This document shows, piece by piece, positions 35,766 to 47,331 of a DNA stretch of 64,000 nucleotides (positions are counted from its first letter, which is position 1; each line of letters opens with the position of its first letter). This stretch comes from Cystobasidium ongulense (taxonomy: Eukaryota; Basidiomycota; Cystobasidiomycetes; Cystobasidiales; Cystobasidiaceae). Position numbers and translations under genes: made by a program. The notes under the pieces are model-generated. The model saw nothing but the letters and a program-made list of their open reading frames with translations. It was not told the origin of the DNA and searched no databases. The stretch lies in NCBI GenBank assembly GCA_022835595.1, contig BQUP01000004.1, forward strand, positions 1,116,001 to 1,180,000, read 5' to 3'.

Positions 35766-37764
35766 TCATTTCATTCGAATAATAGGTTTTGCATTTTCCA
35801 AGTCGGGTGTTCTCGACAATTGAGGTAAATAATCATGATAGATCTGCAGACCATGAGATAAATCTTCTTCTTCATCATACTCGTGCCCTCCTCTTGCTCT
35901 CCTGATATGATCAGTGTCGTTATCTCTAAGTATATAATGAGTATTACCGCTTTCATACTTTTCATTTCTTCTATAATCTATCTGTTCCTCTGTTTTCACA
36001 TAATTTGTAGTGGAGACGTCTTGGGAGGGAATAGCAGGCGAGCGATTTAGACGACGTCTAATACTACTTGGTAGTGCTCCCTTTTCATCATCGTAACGCG
36101 CGGAAGAAGAAGTTATCTCATCGATATAAGTTGATTTTTCACCGTCTGATCTGATACGATTATGCGAAGATGTTTCTAATCCCGTCTCTGTGACTGTCAC
36201 GGTAGGTGCCGGTGTTGGATGTGTTGTACCTAATGCGCGTGTACCCCAGCCCGTCTTAGCAAGGAAGCTTTTCGTTAGTATAATGCTATTTCTTTTACCT
36301 TTCCAGTCTATGCACAGAGATCTGAAATGATTTAAGCTTACCTCATGAAGTGTAAAGAGAGTGTAGATCTTCATCACAGCGAAATAATAACCGAATAAAA
36401 GCCAAGCTGGTATGTAGATTATATCTTGTGGTCGATGATAGAAATGTGGTGCGAGCTTCAGTCCCCTTGTAACTGCCAAACGAAATAGATAGATATCAGC
36501 ACAACTATTGCATGTCACTATTCGCACCTTGTTGAGCTTACTCAATAGCCACCCTACCCAGGATAGTAAGACGTTCCAAGCTGGTAATCTATAACCATCC
36601 TCAGCATTATCTTTTCCACTTTTGATACATAACCAAAAAACTAAACAAGGACCAGCTAATAAAGTTAATGGATTTAGGAATTTATCAATCATCATATATG
36701 CAACATAAGGATGTCTAGTCCATATATATCTTTCCATAAAAATAGATCTTAAATCAGACCTCCAGGTATTTCTAGTCCATCTCAAAACTTGTTTTAAAAA
36801 TCTCCAATCTGGTTTCATTGTAGATTTCAGTTCTGCTCCTGCGCAGCATTGGACATAAGTATTCCACCCGTGCGAAACTAGCCATCTAGTCAAAAACTTA
36901 TCATCTCCTGAATTTAAATGGTATTTTCCTAACCAATAATCATTCGTGAAACCATCTATGAAATCTGGATCTTTCAATATAACCGATCTATAAGCTGCTG
37001 TTCTCCCCGATAGACAAGGTATTCCTCCATCTATATGAGTAGAAGCTGCGATTTCAATATTACGAATTGATAATCTCATCGCTGCCAATACTTCCCATAC
37101 CGTCATGCGCTTGCCGACAGGTTTGACAACTTGCGATGTTCCGACTCCTCCTATTGACTGATCTTCAAAGCATGCAAGTACGTATTGCAGTAAAGTAGGA
37201 GGCCATAATGCATCATCATCCGCAAATACTATGATATCCGTCTGAGTAGCTTTGATACCTTCTACCATTTGACGGCGTTTGTTCGCTTGAGCGACAGTGA
37301 GAACCCTGACTCGACCAGTTGGGCCATCGATCTTGATTGCAAACTCTTCTAATGTCTCTCGCATATGTTCAGCGGTAACAATGATGATTTCTTTGGGATT
37401 CCCAACGAGCCATGTATGAGATGCTTCTAGGAAACCCTCCTCAGCATCGATAGTAGGGACGATGATCTATTTTGGAGTGCTGTAATTCAGCGTTTTTACT
37501 TGTAGACGACGAAGGTGAGAATGCGAACGTACCGTGACATCCTCCTCTGCTCGATACGTTGGATGCTCAGGAATGGGTATAGGTCGATATGTGAGAAAGG
37601 CAATGAAGCGGATGAGATACCATAAATATCGATAGAAGCCGATTATACCCAGAGGCAGGACTGTTCAAGGGAAACGTATACCATCAGCTGAAGCCCATCA
37701 TAAGCCCTCGTGTGCAGAGTGTAGACTCACAGATAGGCAATCGATCCGAGGTGAGGTAGAGCAT
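35766..37764 (-). CDS. GT2 polysaccharide synthase (Cps1/hyaluronan-synthase-like)
   Basis: Membrane-bound processive glycosyltransferase of family GT2. Exons 37764-37731, 37660-37533, 37466-36342 and 36254-35766 give 591 aa. The N-terminal helix GIIGFYRYLWYLIRFIAF precedes the catalytic domain: IIVPTIDAEEGF (UDP pocket), ADDDALWPPT (DxD metal site), SGRTAAYR, NSGDDKFLTRW (catalytic Asp) and the QVLRWTRNTWRS motif (QxxRW of processive enzymes). At least four hydrophobic helices follow (LTLLAGPCLVFWLC, PAWLLFGYYFAVMKIY), then a disordered tail. The layout matches basidiomycete Cps1, linked in Cryptococcus to capsule and hyaluronan synthesis; the product here is not determined. The last intron (36341-36255) is 87 nt, in frame and stop-free, so its retention would yield a 29-residue longer protein. 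Confidence 0.88.
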
Positions 37765-38057
37765 TGTACCTGCTTAAAGGTTGAGCGTAGTCAGTGCCAT
37801 GTCAGCTTGTAAGCCAGTGCGATGACTGTCCGCCTGCTTGAGAAAACATTCTCGTCCTGGTCGTCCTGACAATAACAAAACATGGGACGGTGGCCACGCG
37901 ATGTGATTTTAGTACGTACTCGCAGGAACCAGGAATGCGATTCAGGTCCGGTAGCTAGAAGGGCGCCTAGTTGCGCTGGTATTAGAAAAAGGTCTCGGTC
38001 ACATACTGTTACAACAACATCCTCTGACCCAGAGAGTCAAAAAAAGGTAGACTGGAT

Positions 38058-39037
38058 CTATGCTTCTTGAATAGCTTTCATGAGCTCAATCGTCTTCTGA
38101 GGTTCTGTAGCTTTAACCCATATCCGACCGTTTACCCCTATTGCCAGTTCGAATGGGAATTTTGCTCCAAGTGATGGTAATAATGGATGTGACGGTGATA
38201 GTAGACTGAAGGAGTTAGAGTATTGCTAACAGTATCAGCCGAGAAACTTGAATCTGAACGTGAAATAAGATGCAACATACGCTCGGCATTTCCCTAATTC
38301 AAGCCCTCGAATAAGCATTCCTCCTGTGAGCTCCCCAAATCCTTGTGACTTGCCAGTCTTCGCATCAAAGCATTCAATCTCAGGTTCGCAAAATGGTAAT
38401 GCTAACGAGACTCTTGCATAGACCACTGCTCCGACCTACACACCATCAAGGTCAGTCGTGATAGCCTGACACAGAGATGGATTTACCTAGAACACACCTT
38501 TAAATCCGGCTTGTTCCGCTTGGTTGCATCTTCGAAAGCCAAAGCATCCAAAGAAGCGCTTTGCGAACTTCCAATGTCTACCCTGTAGCCTTCTGCATGT
38601 CGAGCTATTATGACGCCGACGACTGGCTCGCCTTGAGCTGGTATATACTGGATGAGGGAAGCATAAGTACGTCAGTACTAATGTCATAGCATCTTACACG
38701 TTTCCAGCTGACCATCCTGCTGGCGTTCGAGAAATTGGCCACCTACACGCTTGCTTCTTGCTTCCACCCAGCAAAGTTCCGCTGCAGCCTTCTGGCCCTT
38801 TTTGCCCGTATTCGCTTTCTGGGTTCCTAATATTCCAGACCTAGTAGCTGTTATGTGGACCAAGTTCTCTCTGCTCTTATGCTTGTCGTCTGCAGCAGCG
38901 GTCGCTGGCAGCTGCATTACGCCTGGTCCCAGCTTGATGGAGGCATCGGGCGAAACTTGCTTGACGCTGTCGCCAGGAAGCACGACCTGGATGGCTGGTG
39001 ATGTCGATGCCTCGGACTCTATCTCCATTTTGACCAT
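38058..39037 (-). CDS. RRP40: Exosome complex component RRP40
   Basis: Cap subunit of the RNA exosome (EXOSC3), with S1 and KH domains that guide RNA into the channel. Exons 39037-38747, 38647-38498, 38435-38281 and 38205-38058 give 247 aa. Landmarks: VVLPGDSV in the N-terminal domain, WVEARSKRYIPAQGEPVVGV at the S1 entry, GYRVDIGSSQSASLDALAFE, ATKRNKPDLKVGAVVYARV, ECFDAKTGKSQGFGEL, and the KH-region LLSPSHPLLPSLGAKFPFE with ending GVNGRIWVKA. The donor ending exon 1 was fixed at GTAGGT because it alone restores the KRYIPA junction. The protein works in nucleus and cytoplasm in rRNA, mRNA and snoRNA 3' processing, and it lies immediately upstream of BRX1 on the same strand. Confidence 0.95.
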
Positions 39038-39248
39038 GGTGCTGTTGTTGATTAGGTTTGAAGAGAACTTTGGGTGCTGCAGTTACAGGCAAGTTGTCGA
39101 GCTCTGTAGAAAAGGCAATCGAAAATTATTAGATAGAGGCAAGAAGAAGACTATCAAGCCAGCAAACACAGACACTCAAGAAGAGCTTGCTTATGACAAT
39201 AACAACAACGACTCAAGTACGGCAACACAGCGCAAACAGGCTTGGATC

Positions 39249-40657
39249 CTAAGCGAAAACTTTTGAACGCTCGATGGCAGCTTTGCCACTTGAAATCTTG
39301 TCGGATTGAGCTTGTTCCTTGAGGAACTCTCTCTTTCCTCTGATCTCTCCTTCTGCTCCTTTGCGCTCTCTGTATGCGACTGCTTTTTCCATCTTGGCTG
39401 CAGCGAGCTTGGCTTGCGGTGCGACGAATGCTGTAGAAAGAAGGTAAGCAAAAATGTTAGATGGATATGCCCAACAATGTCAGCCGAAGCTGTAACCCAT
39501 GTAACGCACCCTTGTTTTCCCAGACGACAGCACCTCCGAAACTTCCCTCGAAGATCTTGACAGGTACCAAGACGAATCTAGGACCAATCTCGTTCATACT
39601 CATTGTCTCGAGAGGATCAATAGGTCCTTTCTTTGCCTTGTGAGCTGTGGCTTTCTTCGCTTCTTCAGCAATAGCAGCATCGTCTGAAAGATCTAATGCA
39701 GAGTTGTGTACAATTTGATAATTGCGGAACCAGATCTTGCCATCTCCAACGGAGAATGAAGTAACGTGGTCTACAAAAGGTTTCGCTCGTCTTGCTGTTT
39801 TAGGTACTGCGAAGATCTAGCTCGGGGACAAACGTAGTAAAAAGAATTCAGATGGATGTACTCCAGAAAATGGAATTGAATGGGAGTAAGTCACACACCT
39901 GCATCAAGCACTCCTTCATCAATCGCCAATGTGGCTCATGGTCGAAAGAATCGTCGAAGACAACAATAGGCCTGCTTCCTTTCAAACAATTTCCAGTCAT
40001 CTTGAGTTCATCCATTGTATGTGAGTTGAGGAGGTGGAATCGCACAGAAGGTCCATTGGGAGTCATCGAAGTCCAGAGGTATAAATCTGCGTGGCGACGA
40101 GCTTCGAAGAAGAGTGCCGACGAGCAGTTTGAGAGATCTGCTAGCTCATTCAACAGAGACAGTTGATGCTTTGTGTCGAGTTTTGCATCTGCCAGTCGCA
40201 GACACATTGCAAGTCCGTCAGTCTACCACTTCAGTATATATTCAGTTCTGCCAGACTCACCTGTCTTTGAGTGCGGTAACAAGTTTGCAATATCCTTCAT
40301 CATGTGTCTCATTCGGTGAGTGATACCTCTACTGCTCAGGACCAAAGTCTTCTGCTTGAAAGTAGCGTGTTTCGTAGAAGGTCTAGGTTCTTCATCGTCA
40401 AGAAAACTGTTCTCTCCTCCAGTTGCTCTGCCTTTGCCCTTGACGAGCGAGCCGTTGCCAGCGAACGCAGAAGTATCCTCGTCCTCTTCGCCAGACACGC
40501 TGCCTTCATCAGACTCTTCAGACTCTTCCTCATCCTCGCTGCTCGAAGTATCGTTGTTGTCTGCAGGCTCGTATTCCTCGTGATCAGGCTCGTTGTCCTG
40601 CACCTCGCGCTTGCGCTTGTTGTTCTTCATCGCCTTGAACTGCGCTGCAGAGACCAT
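39249..40657 (-). CDS. BRX1: Ribosome biogenesis protein BRX1
   Basis: Brix-domain factor required for early 60S assembly in the nucleolus. Exons 40657-40261, 40188-39899, 39816-39510 and 39430-39249 give 391 aa. The first 100 residues are acidic (DEEESEESDEGS, SGEEDEDTS), as in fungal Brx1. The Brix domain then reads TLVLSSRGITHRMRHMMKDI, ALFFEARRHADLYLWTSM, GPSVRFHLLNSHTMDELKMT, GSRPIVVFDDSFD and VTSFSVGDGKIWFRNYQI, followed by LVPVKIFEGSFGGAVVWEN and a Lys/Ala-rich tail. These are end-to-end family matches. The gene sits tandem with RRP40, 211 bp apart, both serving rRNA maturation. Confidence 0.95.
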
Positions 40658-40971
40658 CTTGGCGTTATAATGACCGGTTTAGAGATGTGAAAAGCTCTTT
40701 CTGGCGTAACTGCTGTTATAATGAGCAAGGCCAACACTCTTCAAAAGGTCGGCGCCAAAATTTCCTGCAGATACTTGCCTCGATCACCTTACTGAGAGAC
40801 GGTAAGAACAGAGCAAAGCCTCGCATCATGCAGAAAGTCAATTAGTTCTATTACTCTTCAAGCCAATGGCCTACACCTTCTACCGGAAAGGCACAAAGTC
40901 GAATACCCTTCTACTTGGTCTGAAGATAAAACGCCACCGAATCTTGCCTCATACATACTCTCAATTATTGT
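40658..40971. other. Intergenic spacer
   Basis: This 314-bp spacer holds the presumed BRX1 promoter and the 3' flank of the glutaminyl-tRNA synthetase gene, both on the minus strand. Nothing else was recognised. Confidence 0.5.
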
Positions 40972-43828
40972 TTACTTCGTCTTGTCTTCCTTGAGCGAGA
41001 CAGTCCAGTTCAAGATAAGCTCGTCACTATCCGAAGGTCCCTTGTGGTCTCCCGAGCCTAAAGCCTTGACTTTGGCCTCGGAATCTACGCAGAAATACGC
41101 CGTTCTCAAACCTTGGAAGCGAACTCTCTCATTTCCACCTGTTGTACCACCAGAAAGTACCTCTTTAGGATCTTCAGTCAATTCCTTCTGTTCCTTATCT
41201 TCGTTCTTCTCAGCTTTCTTGACTGTTGCGATGATATCCCAGATACCGACTTCTATCATAGCTCCTTTGACTACTTGCAAACTCTCGGGCTCAACATCTT
41301 TCACGTAATCTTCTAACGCAGCTGGATCATCAGATTTGAATAGCTGCTTGAATATTCTGGTTTCCGCGACCTTGACTGGGCTCTTAGAAGCCGCATGTTC
41401 CGCAACCCATTGAATGTATGTCTTGACTTTGGGAGCAGGTTTGGCCTCTGCAGGGTTGGTAGAGAAGCCTTCATACCGAGCGATAACTTCTGTAACTTCT
41501 CCAGTCTTTTCGTCCGTCTTGAATGAAGTGCAAGTGACAGGATAAGAAGCATAAAGTAAACCAACAGTTTTCCCAGGTGCAAGGCGGAAGAAATCTTTAG
41601 AATCTTCAGTTCTGAAATCAGAAGCATCGATATAGAGGTGTTTTGTCAAAGGAATCTTATTATTTCCCATGGTTGCATTCTTCGTATGTAATGGCTTGTC
41701 GATATTCTCTACGTAATCTTCGGGAACGTTCTCGAGTGTCAGCTTGAGAGGCTTGAGGACGAACATGAGTCGGGGAGTGTTCATTTCTAAGTAGGATCTG
41801 ACTGCTTGTTCGAAGCGCTGAGTGGTGATTGTTGTAGTAGCAGTGGTGACACCGAGACCGTTGACAAAGGACAAGATCGCTCCAGGTGGAATACCGCGTC
41901 TTCGTAGCGCAATCAAGGTGTAAAGGCGTGGATCATCCCAGCCCTTGACGATTCCAAGCTCGACAAGCTTCATGATCTTGCGTTTCGACAAGAATGTACC
42001 TTGTAGCTTTAGTCGACCATATTCTGACTGTCGAGGTTTGTAGACCTCTAGAGCATCACAAAGCCACTCGTAAGAAACCCTCGATTGAACGAATTCGGTC
42101 GTGCACAGAGAATGGCTGATAGCAGATGCACGCATTAGCAATCTGCTGCGTATATATCAAAATCATTGACTATCAGCACGAAACTCACGTAATGTTCTCG
42201 AAAGAATCGACCAAGCAGTGAGTGAAATCATATGTAGGATAGATGCACCAAGCGTCGTGTGTTCGATGATGAGGTTTCTTCAGTGTTCGATAAGCGATCA
42301 AATCCCACATCTGAGGGTTACCATCCTCCAAGTCTTGCTTCATACGCAAAGTTGCTTCGCTAGGTCCATAGCCTCCATTCTTCATCTTTTCGAATGCGTC
42401 CAAAGATTCCTGGATAGGTCTATTGCGATGTTCGCAAGCTTTACGAGGTCCATGGTCTGGCCCTCCTCGATTTGCATGAATTTGTTCGGCTGTACGTCAG
42501 GCGGAATAAGCTCGTTAAGTAACGCCCCCATTATATTCTGTAACATGACGGAGACTTGCCTGTGCAATGACACATGTAGCCTTTGTCCCGCTTGATTAGT
42601 TCCACAGCCAGTTCGTACAATCTCTGGAAGTGATCACTCGAGTATGTAATCTTCCAAGGTTCATACCCAAGCCAACGAACGATATCAAGGACGCTATCGA
42701 TATAGACTTGTTCTTCTGCCTCCGGATTAGTATCATCGTAACGGAGATAGCAATGTCCCTTGTGGTATTGAGCATATCCAAAATTGATTGCGATGGCTTT
42801 TGAATGTCCAATGTGTAGATAGCCTAGGTAGGTAACAGGAAATGTGAGAAAATTCTCGTCTAGATAATACGCTAGAGCAAGCTACTCACCATTGGGCTCT
42901 GGGGGAAAACGAGTGTGCACCAGTCCGCCAGTCGCTTTCAGATGTTCTTGGCGCAGATACTCGTGAAGTTGAGGATTTCCACCAACAGGGTGTAGCGCCG
43001 CCAAGAAACCTTCTTCGAACATGTTTGAAACCGGCGCATTCGAAGTAACGGCCTGAGTGTTGGCAGCGGTGCCATTTGAAGCGGCTTTACCTCCCGACGA
43101 GGACGCTTTGGCTGAAGCTTTAGAAGCTTTAGAAGCCGCTGCATTCGCCTTGTTATATTCTTCTTTCGAACCAAAAGTTTCTGTAAATGCTGATTCCAGC
43201 GATTTCTTGATATCGAGTGGGGATGCCCAACGCAAGTCTTCTACCAGTTTGAGAGATGCCATTGCAGAGGAGAGGTTCGCCCATGTCGTTTCGGCGAGTG
43301 TGTTTGCAGACTGAGTCATGTAGTCTTTCACGTGTTCCGCAACTTGCGTAGCGGTAACCACGATGCCTAGAGGTCACGAGAGCCAGTTCAATCAACGTCC
43401 GCAGCGCACGTAGCTTGTGTGTAGATTAGTCAACTCACCAACGCCACTTGCTTTTTCGACGCTTGCTAGTGACCGGTCTCCTCCAGCTTTAAGGTGCGTG
43501 ATGCCGCCTGCAGGAAGGATGTGAGCGTTTGTGACGAGAGAAGACTAGCAAGTTGTTTTCTCCTACCATTCAGCTGGTCCACAGATTGTATACTTCCATC
43601 TTTGACCAAGCTCGCAAGCATGGTCTGGTTCTCTTCAGCCAGTTCCTGGGCCGTGGTCGCTAGATGCAGCAGCAGGTTGCCTTGCTTTGGATTCTTGCTG
43701 GCATCTGTGACTCCAGCATTCGAGATGACCTTGTCCAGGACTGAAGCGAGCTTCTCGTTCTTTGCAGTCGACTCTGCCTTTGCTTTTGGCAGGCCTGCGT
43801 TGATGTAGCTCTGCACGCGTGCCTCCAT
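40972..43828 (-). CDS. GLN4: Glutaminyl-tRNA synthetase
   Basis: Class I synthetase that charges tRNA-Gln in the cytosol. Exons 43828-43567, 43507-43439, 43366-42890, 42823-42560, 42489-42189 and 42115-40972 give 838 aa. An N-terminal eukaryotic appended domain ([23 protein letters not shown]) is joined by an Ala/Lys/Ser linker to the catalytic core: [17 protein letters not shown] (HIGH motif), [51 protein letters not shown], and [13 protein letters not shown] (KMSKS-type loop), then the anticodon-binding barrels ([22 protein letters not shown]). Intron 42559-42490 begins GCAAGT, a GC-AG intron with otherwise perfect consensus; splicing it restores the [10 protein letters not shown] motif. 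It shares a 220-bp divergent promoter with UTP13. Confidence 0.96.
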
Positions 43829-44048
43829 GACTGCGAGTCGAGTGTCGAATTGAGCCGCTCGAAAGGGCTATACCAGATCCTGCAGGTGTGCTGAGCGAGA
43901 ATCTTCTGCAATTGCGCCGTGACTGAATGTCTGTCCGTTATTCTGTCCACCTGCACAAGTGATAAGAAAGACAAGCAGTGGCCAATTTGCATTTTGCACT
44001 TGCTTCGACTACTTGCAAGCTTTCATCGAAACGAATAACCTGCACAAG
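43829..44048. promoter_or_regulatory. Divergent promoter of GLN4-like and UTP13
   Basis: A 220-bp interval separates the two start codons, so both a tRNA synthetase and a ribosome-biogenesis gene are probably driven from it. No specific factor site was identified. Confidence 0.5.
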
Positions 44049-47000
44049 ATGGCTACCCGTCTCAAGAGCTCGTAAGGACGCTCACTACCATCCTGCAAAC
44101 GCCCATGCTGACATCTTACGCACCTCCACTCTGCCCTGCTGGAAAAACTGCACGATCATCCTCAGCTTCAAGCTCGCGAAAAGCTACACGCCCATCTACA
44201 CCGGCGGCGCATTCGCAGCGAGCGCAGACGGCGCAAGGCTCTACACGACCCTCAACGAAGACGTAGTCCTCACCGAAGTCGAGTCTGGAGAACGCCTCCA
44301 TCTGTTCCAAGGCGTGAGTCTTGCATACAGTCGCTAATATTTTCGGCCAGTGCAAAAGCTTGCCTGGAAAGCTGAACGACAGCAGCAACAGCCATACTGA
44401 CTATATAAACTGCACCATAGGACACATCTGCAGTCACGACACTCGCAGTTTCGCCCGAAAACGCTTCCACAGCTGGCACACTTCTCGTCGGCCATCGATC
44501 ACTCGCTTTGCGGTTCCATACTGTCGACGACTTTACGCTCATTCGTTCGGTTGCTCGAGCTCACGATGCTCCCATCACGGTATCCGTCGCTGATCCCACT
44601 GGATCTGTCTTCGCTACTGGCTCGGCGGACGGTACTGTCAAAGTTTGGGATGCGACACAAGGGCATTGCACGCATGTCTTCAAGGGACACGGAGGCGTTA
44701 TGAGCGCTCTCTACTTTGATATCAGTCCTTCAAGACCTCCTAGACTTGTCACTGCCTCAGACGATTGCCGTGTACGAGTCTGGGACCTCACGACTCGGAA
44801 AGCTCTACTCAATTTAGATGGCCACTCAAGTGTAGTCCGCGGTCTAGCTGTTACCTCCGATGGCAAATCTATCATTTCAGGAGGAAGAGACAAAGTTTAC
44901 AGCGTATGGGATGCCAAAACCGGGAAACTGAAGCAGACCATCCCAGTCTACGAAACTCTCGAAGGACTTGGCCTGTGCGACTTGCACATACCCCAGGCAT
45001 CAAAGCAGGTTGATGGGAAAGGCAAGAAGAAACAAGTCGAAGGGGAGACTAAGCAAGTCATCTGGACGGCGGGAGACTCTGGTATAATCAAATTCTGGGA
45101 TCTCGAAACGGGCCAGGCGATACCGTCTTCGGCCAGCGCGGCATTGAGCAAGTCGAAAACGCACGAGATTGTTGGCATCTGGTGAGTGGCTTGATCTGTA
45201 GATTTTCCCTCAGCATGTATACAAAGTACTGACGGTCTTTACACCTCTATGCAGTCAACTGTCAAATATGCTAATCACAGCGCATGTCGACCAGAACATT
45301 GTCTTCCACGAACTACCTTCTCTTACGCCCGTCAAACACATAGTTGGCTTCAACGATGAAGTCATCGATACACTGTATCTCTCACCTTCCTCCTCTTCAG
45401 CCACGGATAGCACTTCAACTGCAGAGACGCATTTAGCAGTAGCAACAAACTCCGACCTTATCCGCATTTACGATCTTTCGACTTTCGACACCGCTCTTTT
45501 AGCAGGTCATGCAGATGTGGTACTCTGTCTAGCACGTAACTCAACGGGAACTATGCTTTTCAGTGGAAGTAAAGACAAGACAGCTCGATTATGGAGATCT
45601 GTACCAGGGCCAGGTGATAAGCCACGCTGGATATGCGTAGCCATCTTTGAAGGTCATCTAGAAAGTATAGGCGCCGTGGCTATTGCGCGCAAAAATGGCC
45701 TGATTGCTGCGACTGCCAGTCAAGACAAGACCGTCAAGTTATGGGACCTATCTCCTTTCCTGGGTGATATAGATGAAAGTCAAATCGATTCCCCGCCACG
45801 CAAGGCACACGCGCTCACCACTGTCAAGGTGCACGACAAGGACATCAACACTGTCGACTTTGCACCTAATGACAAAATCCTGGCTACTGGGTCACAAGAT
45901 CGAACTGCCAAACTATTTGGCATTGATTATACACCAATCACAAAAGCTCAACCTACACCTACTGCCAAGCTTGCGCCTCTCGGTCTGCTGAAAGGACATA
46001 AGAGAGGTGTTTGGAGCATTAAGTTCTCGCCCACTGAGCAATGCGTCGCTACTGCCTCGGGAGATCAGACCATCAAATTGTGGAACATCAACGACTTCTC
46101 CTGCATGAAAGTAAGTTAAGCTTCCGGTAACAGATTTAAGCTCGTTTGCTGACTGTGATCTGATTTAGACTCTGGAAGGCCACACAAATACGATCTTGAG
46201 GCTAGATTTCTTACCAAATGGGCAACAGCTTGTTTCGTGTGGATCGGATGGTTTGGTGAAGGTGTGGAATCTGAAGGACGAAGAATGCGTCGCTACATTA
46301 GATAACCACGAAGAAAAGGTAAGCGAGCAACATCGGCTCATTGCATAACTGTAGGTTGACTAAACATCTCTGTAGATCTGGGCTCTCGCAGTAAATCGAG
46401 ATGCAAGCATGCTTGTGTCTGGTGGCGCAGATTCGGTCATCAGCTTTTGGCAGGATGTTACAGAGCAAGAGGAAGAAGAGAAGGCAAATGCAGAAGAAGA
46501 AGAAATAATCAAGTAAGTGATACCATTCAGCCGGTGGCGCAACCCAGTCTCGTCGCTAAACCACTATCGTCCTTTCAGATCACAGGACCTGGAGAACTAT
46601 ATGGAGATCAAGGATTACAAGAATGCCATACTCCTTGCGTTGTCGATGGATCAACCGCGCCGACTCTTGGGACTCATGCGCGAAATCTTAAGCGACGATA
46701 TGGACAACATCAACATCTTGAAGCAAGTCTTCAAAAGCTTGGAATCTGGCGATATTTTCAGACTTCTGGAATATATTAGAGATTGGAATGCCAAATCTCG
46801 GGACTCTGATGTGGCCCAAGCCGTTCTAAATGTGCTGTTCAAGACGCACAGTCTGGCTGATATCATGAAGGCAGCGCCAGGATTTACAGGACTCGAAGAG
46901 CCAGGAGCCCGAAAAGCTAGTCAGACGACAACTTCAGAGCTCATTCAAGCATTATTGCCTTACACCGAGCGCCACTATGCACGAGCTGATAGACTGGAGC

Positions 47001-47122
47001 AAGAGAGCGCTTTCTTGGACTTCATTCTAGCGCACATGGATGATTATGCTATGCCTGTTGATGGCGACGAGATAGTTACCAACGGACATAACGGCTCAGC
47101 CATCGTTGAGGCGATCCGATAG
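44049..47122 (+). CDS. UTP13: U3 snoRNP protein UTP13
   Basis: WD-repeat subunit of the UTP-B module of the small-subunit processome (human TBL3), needed for 18S rRNA processing in the nucleolus. Exons 44049-44071, 44166-44313, 44421-45181, 45255-46110, 46169-46318, 46376-46512 and 46579-47122 give 872 aa. Twelve or so WD repeats form two propellers; clear units include [70 protein letters not shown] and [12 protein letters not shown]. The last exon is the helical Utp13 C-terminal domain ([34 protein letters not shown]). A short exon 1 encodes MATRLKSS before [14 protein letters not shown]. Family match and length are normal. Confidence 0.95.
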
Positions 47123-47331
47123 AAGAATGTTACTATAGTACTTCTCAATTGTACAGAACGATTCTGATTTGCATACTTCCGCTTGCCTGTAAAGTTGCCA
47201 ACAATAGACTAAATAATCGCTTCTCGTTTTGCACATTGACTGCCGCTTCGTACAGTTCTGACTTTTGCTTCACAGTAGTCAATTCGCTGTCTGCCAATGC
47301 ATTGCTTCTCCTCCCTCATCAGCCTGCGAAG

